Shown here in pieces: positions 40,108 to 42,608 of a stretch of DNA of 42,608 nt. The notes below the pieces were generated by a model, which did no database searches, had not been told where the DNA came from, and saw nothing but the letters and a program-made list of their open reading frames with translations. The stretch's first letter is position 1. Every line of letters starts with the position of its first letter. This DNA comes from Planctomycetota bacterium (lineage in GTDB: Bacteria > Planctomycetota > PLA2 > JAEUHO01). The stretch is from positions 1-42,608 of the forward strand of contig JASJDY010000001.1 in assembly GCA_030065025.1 (NCBI GenBank), written 5' to 3'. Both the position numbers and the translations under genes were made by a program.

Positions 40108-42405
40108 ATGTCGCGCCTCGTCTATCGCTTGCTGATCCTGCTGCCGCTGCTTGCAGGCTGCACGGGAACGCCCGAGCCTCCGGCCGGGCCGCCCGCGTCC
40201 GCCGTGCGCGTTGCGATCCCGGCGTACGTCTCCGGCGTCCGGCGTGCGGTGCGCGCGAAGGACCGCGGCGAGGCCTTCCGGCTCCTGCGCATCGCCGAGC
40301 CGCTCGACGTGCGCGATCCCGAGCGCATCTGGCTGCTTGTACGCCTTGCTCCCTCGTGGTGCGCCGCGCACGACCTGAGGCGGCGCGTGCGGTCGCTGCC
40401 GCCGGGCGACGTGGGCGCTGCGATGCGTGCCCTTGCGGCTGAGGACCGTGCAGGCGCCGCCGCCCGCGTGCTCGCTGACTCCGCGACGGGGCCGCGCGAC
40501 TGGCGGCATCTCGTTGCAGCGCACCTGCTCGCGGAGACGGGCGACGGCGACGAAGCCGTCTACTACGCGGACCAAGCGCTGCGCAGTCCGCGTGATCTCG
40601 TTCGCCAGGAAGCCTGGCTGCTCCGTGGACGCACCCGGCTCGGCGACGGTGACCTCGATGCCGCACACCGGGCCGCCGACGAAGCCGCGGTGCTCGATCC
40701 CACGGATGCGCGACCGCCGCGTCTACACGCCGATGCGTTCAAGGCGGCCGGGAGGATCGACGACGCGGCGCTCCAGCTGCTCGCTGCGCTGACCATCGCG
40801 CCCGAGAGCCCGCGCTACGCACACCGACTGGCCGAGACGCTGCGTCTCGGTGTCGAGCCCGACACATGGGCGCGCGTGGACGCCGCGCTTCCGGCGCTGC
40901 GTGATCCCGCCGGCCGCAACGCGGAGCTCATGGCGTTGCGCGCACTCGCCGCGGACCATGCGGGGCGTGCGATAGAAGCCGAGCGGCACTACCGCGCTGC
41001 GCTCGCGGGCGGGGCGATCGCCGTGCCGCTGGATCGCGATCTGCGGCGTCTGCTGGTGGCGCGCGGCGCATGGCGCGAGGCGATGGCGTGGCTGCACCGC
41101 GCCGTGCCACCGGATCTTCTGAGCGATCCGCACAACCTGCTCGTGCCGCGGTGGACGCGTCTGGCGCGCGCCTCCGCCGCTGCGCCGGGGCCTGCCGCGC
41201 CCGCGCCGGCACGCTTCGAGCTCGGACAGGCCCTGGTGGGGGTGGGGGCCCTCGACGAGGCGGTCATCGTCCTGGACACGGTGCCCGCACCCGAGGCGCG
41301 TGCGCTCGCGACGCGCGTGCGCGGGCACCTCGCGTTGGAGGCCGGCCTGCGTGCGTGGATCGAAGCCGGCTACAACGCGGGCAAGCGCAAGGAGGAGCCG
41401 CCCACGTTCGATGCCGGGCTCGACTTGCTCCGCACCCTCGCACGCCGACACCTCACGCCCGACGAGCAGCGTGCGTTCGCCGATCCGCGCGTCGGTCTCC
41501 GGGAGCTTCCCCTCCTCGGTTCGTGGCTCGACCACAGCACGCACACGACGAGCCCCGTGGTCGCGCACTTCCGGCGCTACGGACGCTTCCTGATGTTCGG
41601 ACAGCAAGGCGACGTGCCGGTGGAGGCCATCGTGCTCTCGCTGGCCGCGCTCAGCGCGGACCGTCCCATCACGTCCGTCGGCAAGCAGTACCGCCACGAC
41701 CTCGCGATCGGCTATGACCGCGCGCTCCGCTCCAACATCGCCGCGCAGGGCGGCATGCTCGGCGGCGCTTGTCTCGCGGACGGCATCTGGATCGACGCCG
41801 ATTCGGCGCGACGCACGGAGTTCGAGCTGCGCCAGGCGCTGCTGGGCGACCACGGCTTCCTCCGGCAGGTCGACCGCTCCGGTCCCCTGCCGGCGGACAC
41901 GCTGGACGGCGCCGAGGCCCTCACGGATCCGGACTGCGTGGCCGCACGCCTCGTTGCACGGTACGCGCGCCGCAAGCCGAACGATCCGTGGGGTAGCTAC
42001 GGCACGCTTGTCGTCCACGAGTACGGCCACCTCGTCGACCTCGATCGGCACCTGCCGATCCTGCCCAAGCTGCCCAACACCGCCGCTCTGCTCGTGCGCG
42101 GCGGGCTCGACTTCGACGTGATCCAGATCGAGCTCGAGATGCGCGCACAGCTCGGTGCGTGCGTCGACGCACCGGACCCGGATCTCGCCCTGGCGGAGAT
42201 GCTGCTCGCTCTGCCGGTCGTCCAGCGTCGCCCTGACGTGCACGACGGCGGCTACCGCGAGGGCCTGGGCGCCATGATCCGCCACATCCTCCAGCGGCCG
42301 GATCTCTATCCGCAGATCGACCGACGCAAGCGCGTGCTGACCCAGCTCGACCGCCTCACGAACGCACAGATCCGCCAGGCGGCTCGCGCCGTGCTCGTTC
42401 GGTAG
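40108..42405 (+). CDS. TPR lipoprotein with HEYGH metallopeptidase-like motif
   Basis: A 765-residue predicted lipoprotein (lipobox LLAGC|T). Residues about 60-400 are TPR-like helical repeats ('EAVYYADQALRSPRDLVRQEAWLLRGRTRL', 'HRAADEAAVLDPTDARPPRLHADAFKAAGRIDDAALQLL' in outline). The C-terminal domain has 'LVVHEYGHLVDLDRH', HExxH with His at 637 and 641, and a following 'ELEMRAQLGA' helix whose Glu could be the third zinc ligand of a gluzincin. It may hydrolyse or bind peptide or glycan-linked substrates in the envelope. ATG 40108 gives the cleaner signal peptide; ATG 40093 adds five residues. No promoter of the 6-nt type is seen. Only the zinc motif supports peptidase activity. Confidence 0.75.
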   Translation: MSRLVYRLLILLPLLAGCTGTPEPPAGPPASAVRVAIPAYVSGVRRAVRAKDRGEAFRLLRIAEPLDVRDPERIWLLVRLAPSWCAAHDLRRRVRSLPPGDVGAAMRALAAEDRAGAAARVLADSATGPRDWRHLVAAHLLAETGDGDEAVYYADQALRSPRDLVRQEAWLLRGRTRLGDGDLDAAHRAADEAAVLDPTDARPPRLHADAFKAAGRIDDAALQLLAALTIAPESPRYAHRLAETLRLGVEPDTWARVDAALPALRDPAGRNAELMALRALAADHAGRAIEAERHYRAALAGGAIAVPLDRDLRRLLVARGAWREAMAWLHRAVPPDLLSDPHNLLVPRWTRLARASAAAPGPAAPAPARFELGQALVGVGALDEAVIVLDTVPAPEARALATRVRGHLALEAGLRAWIEAGYNAGKRKEEPPTFDAGLDLLRTLARRHLTPDEQRAFADPRVGLRELPLLGSWLDHSTHTTSPVVAHFRRYGRFLMFGQQGDVPVEAIVLSLAALSADRPITSVGKQYRHDLAIGYDRALRSNIAAQGGMLGGACLADGIWIDADSARRTEFELRQALLGDHGFLRQVDRSGPLPADTLDGAEALTDPDCVAARLVARYARRKPNDPWGSYGTLVVHEYGHLVDLDRHLPILPKLPNTAALLVRGGLDFDVIQIELEMRAQLGACVDAPDPDLALAEMLLALPVVQRRPDVHDGGYREGLGAMIRHILQRPDLYPQIDRRKRVLTQLDRLTNAQIRQAARAVLVR

Positions 42406-42414
42406 AACCGCGCC

Positions 42415-42420
42415 TACAAT
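42415..42420 (+). promoter_or_regulatory. -10-like TACAAT, 6 nt before start
   Basis: TACAAT, the closest match to the sigma70 consensus in the window, ends 6 nt before the GTG at 42427. Confidence 0.6.
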
Positions 42421-42426
42421 CTGCCG

Positions 42427-42608
42427 GTGCGCCGCCCGCTCCTCGCAGCCCTGCTGATCGCTCTCCTTGCGGGGGGCTCGCTGCGCGCCGAGGACGAGCC
42501 GCCCGGCCCCGCGCCTGCTCCCAAGGAAGAAGTGCTGCTCGGGACGGTGGTGAGCGATCCCGGCGGCCAGGCCACGCGCCTCGCCGGCGAGGCCCGGGCG
42601 GCCATCGA
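42427..42608 (+). CDS. Exported protein, N-terminus only (runs off window)
   Basis: Sixty codons are visible before the window ends. The start 'MRRPLLAALLIALLAGGSLRA' is a signal peptide with a plausible SPase I site (LRA|ED), followed by an acidic Pro/Ala-rich linker and 'EEVLLGTVVSDPGGQATRLAG'. The frame stays open to the end. The GTG is supported by a TACAAT hexamer exactly 6 nt upstream. The product is unknown. Confidence 0.65.
   Translation, partial: MRRPLLAALLIALLAGGSLRAEDEPPGPAPAPKEEVLLGTVVSDPGGQATRLAGEARAAI

Overview
The window is one contiguous piece of a very GC-rich bacterial chromosome (roughly 70 % GC by eye, strong G/C at third codon positions) with tightly packed, mostly co-directional genes. 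The gene content suggests an uncultured Planctomycetota bacterium: a short ECF sigma factor followed by a Ser/Thr kinase carrying a WD40 sensor, a second kinase with the N-terminal 'DPQRW...LFEAA' extension, a TMTC-like GT-C/TPR protein, TPR proteins ending in concanavalin-like domains, FHA-rich regulators and a diderm type II secretion/type IV pilus-like locus. Acidobacteriota or Myxococcota are less likely alternatives. The assignment rests on family resemblance only.

Layout. 1-5.5 kb: 3' end of an asparagine synthase-like gene, a 1,359-residue TMTC-like membrane/TPR protein and rsmE, joined by overlaps or very short gaps. 5.5-5.75 kb: two large palindromic elements. 5.76-22 kb: a pseudopilus locus. 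An FHA-GAF-sigma54 activator comes first, then a twin-FHA membrane protein, a fused PilM-PilN protein, a PilO-like protein, a TPR/lectin-fold protein, and four pseudopilins (GspG-, GspH-, GspJ- and GspI-like), then a secreted zinc-ribbon protein. No secretin, ATPase, inner-membrane platform protein or prepilin peptidase is in the window. 22-25 kb: two tandem paralogous secreted proteins, a parvulin-type lipoprotein and scpB. 25.3-28.5 kb: a large SurA/PpiD-like protein containing GspG-like calcium-site modules. 28.5-29.1 kb, minus strand: rnpA-yidD without rpmH or yidC. 29.1-32.4 kb: a HEAT-like lipoprotein and an NtrB/NtrC-like pair. 32.4-34.6 kb, minus strand: lexA, a possible small membrane protein and a methyltransferase. 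34.7-38.3 kb: a kinase converging on an ECF sigma/kinase-WD40 operon. 38.5-42.6 kb: a Lys-rich secreted protein, two small proteins, a TPR lipoprotein with an HEYGH motif, and the start of another exported protein.

Two patterns stand out. First, the three minor-pseudopilin genes each carry, directly after the start codon and before the prepilin cleavage site, a large inverted repeat built from degenerate hexamers (TGCACT/AGTGCA-like). The repeat is translated as (Thr-Cys)n or (Thr-Ser)n followed by (Ser-Ala)n or (Ser-Gly)n in the part of the leader that prepilin peptidase removes. The major pseudopilin gene lacks it. Elements of the same design lie between rsmE and the sigma54 activator. Second, nine genes that start their own transcription unit have a -10-like hexamer (TAnnnT, once CATACT) ending exactly 6 nt before the start codon and show no Shine-Dalgarno sequence. 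This predicts leaderless transcripts. Genes inside operons have ordinary AGGAG-like sites or start/stop overlaps.

Functionally, the centre of the window encodes an envelope-spanning secretion pseudopilus likely controlled by FHA (phosphothreonine) signalling and sigma54. It is followed by envelope folding factors and by stress and signalling regulators (NtrBC, LexA, ECF/kinases).
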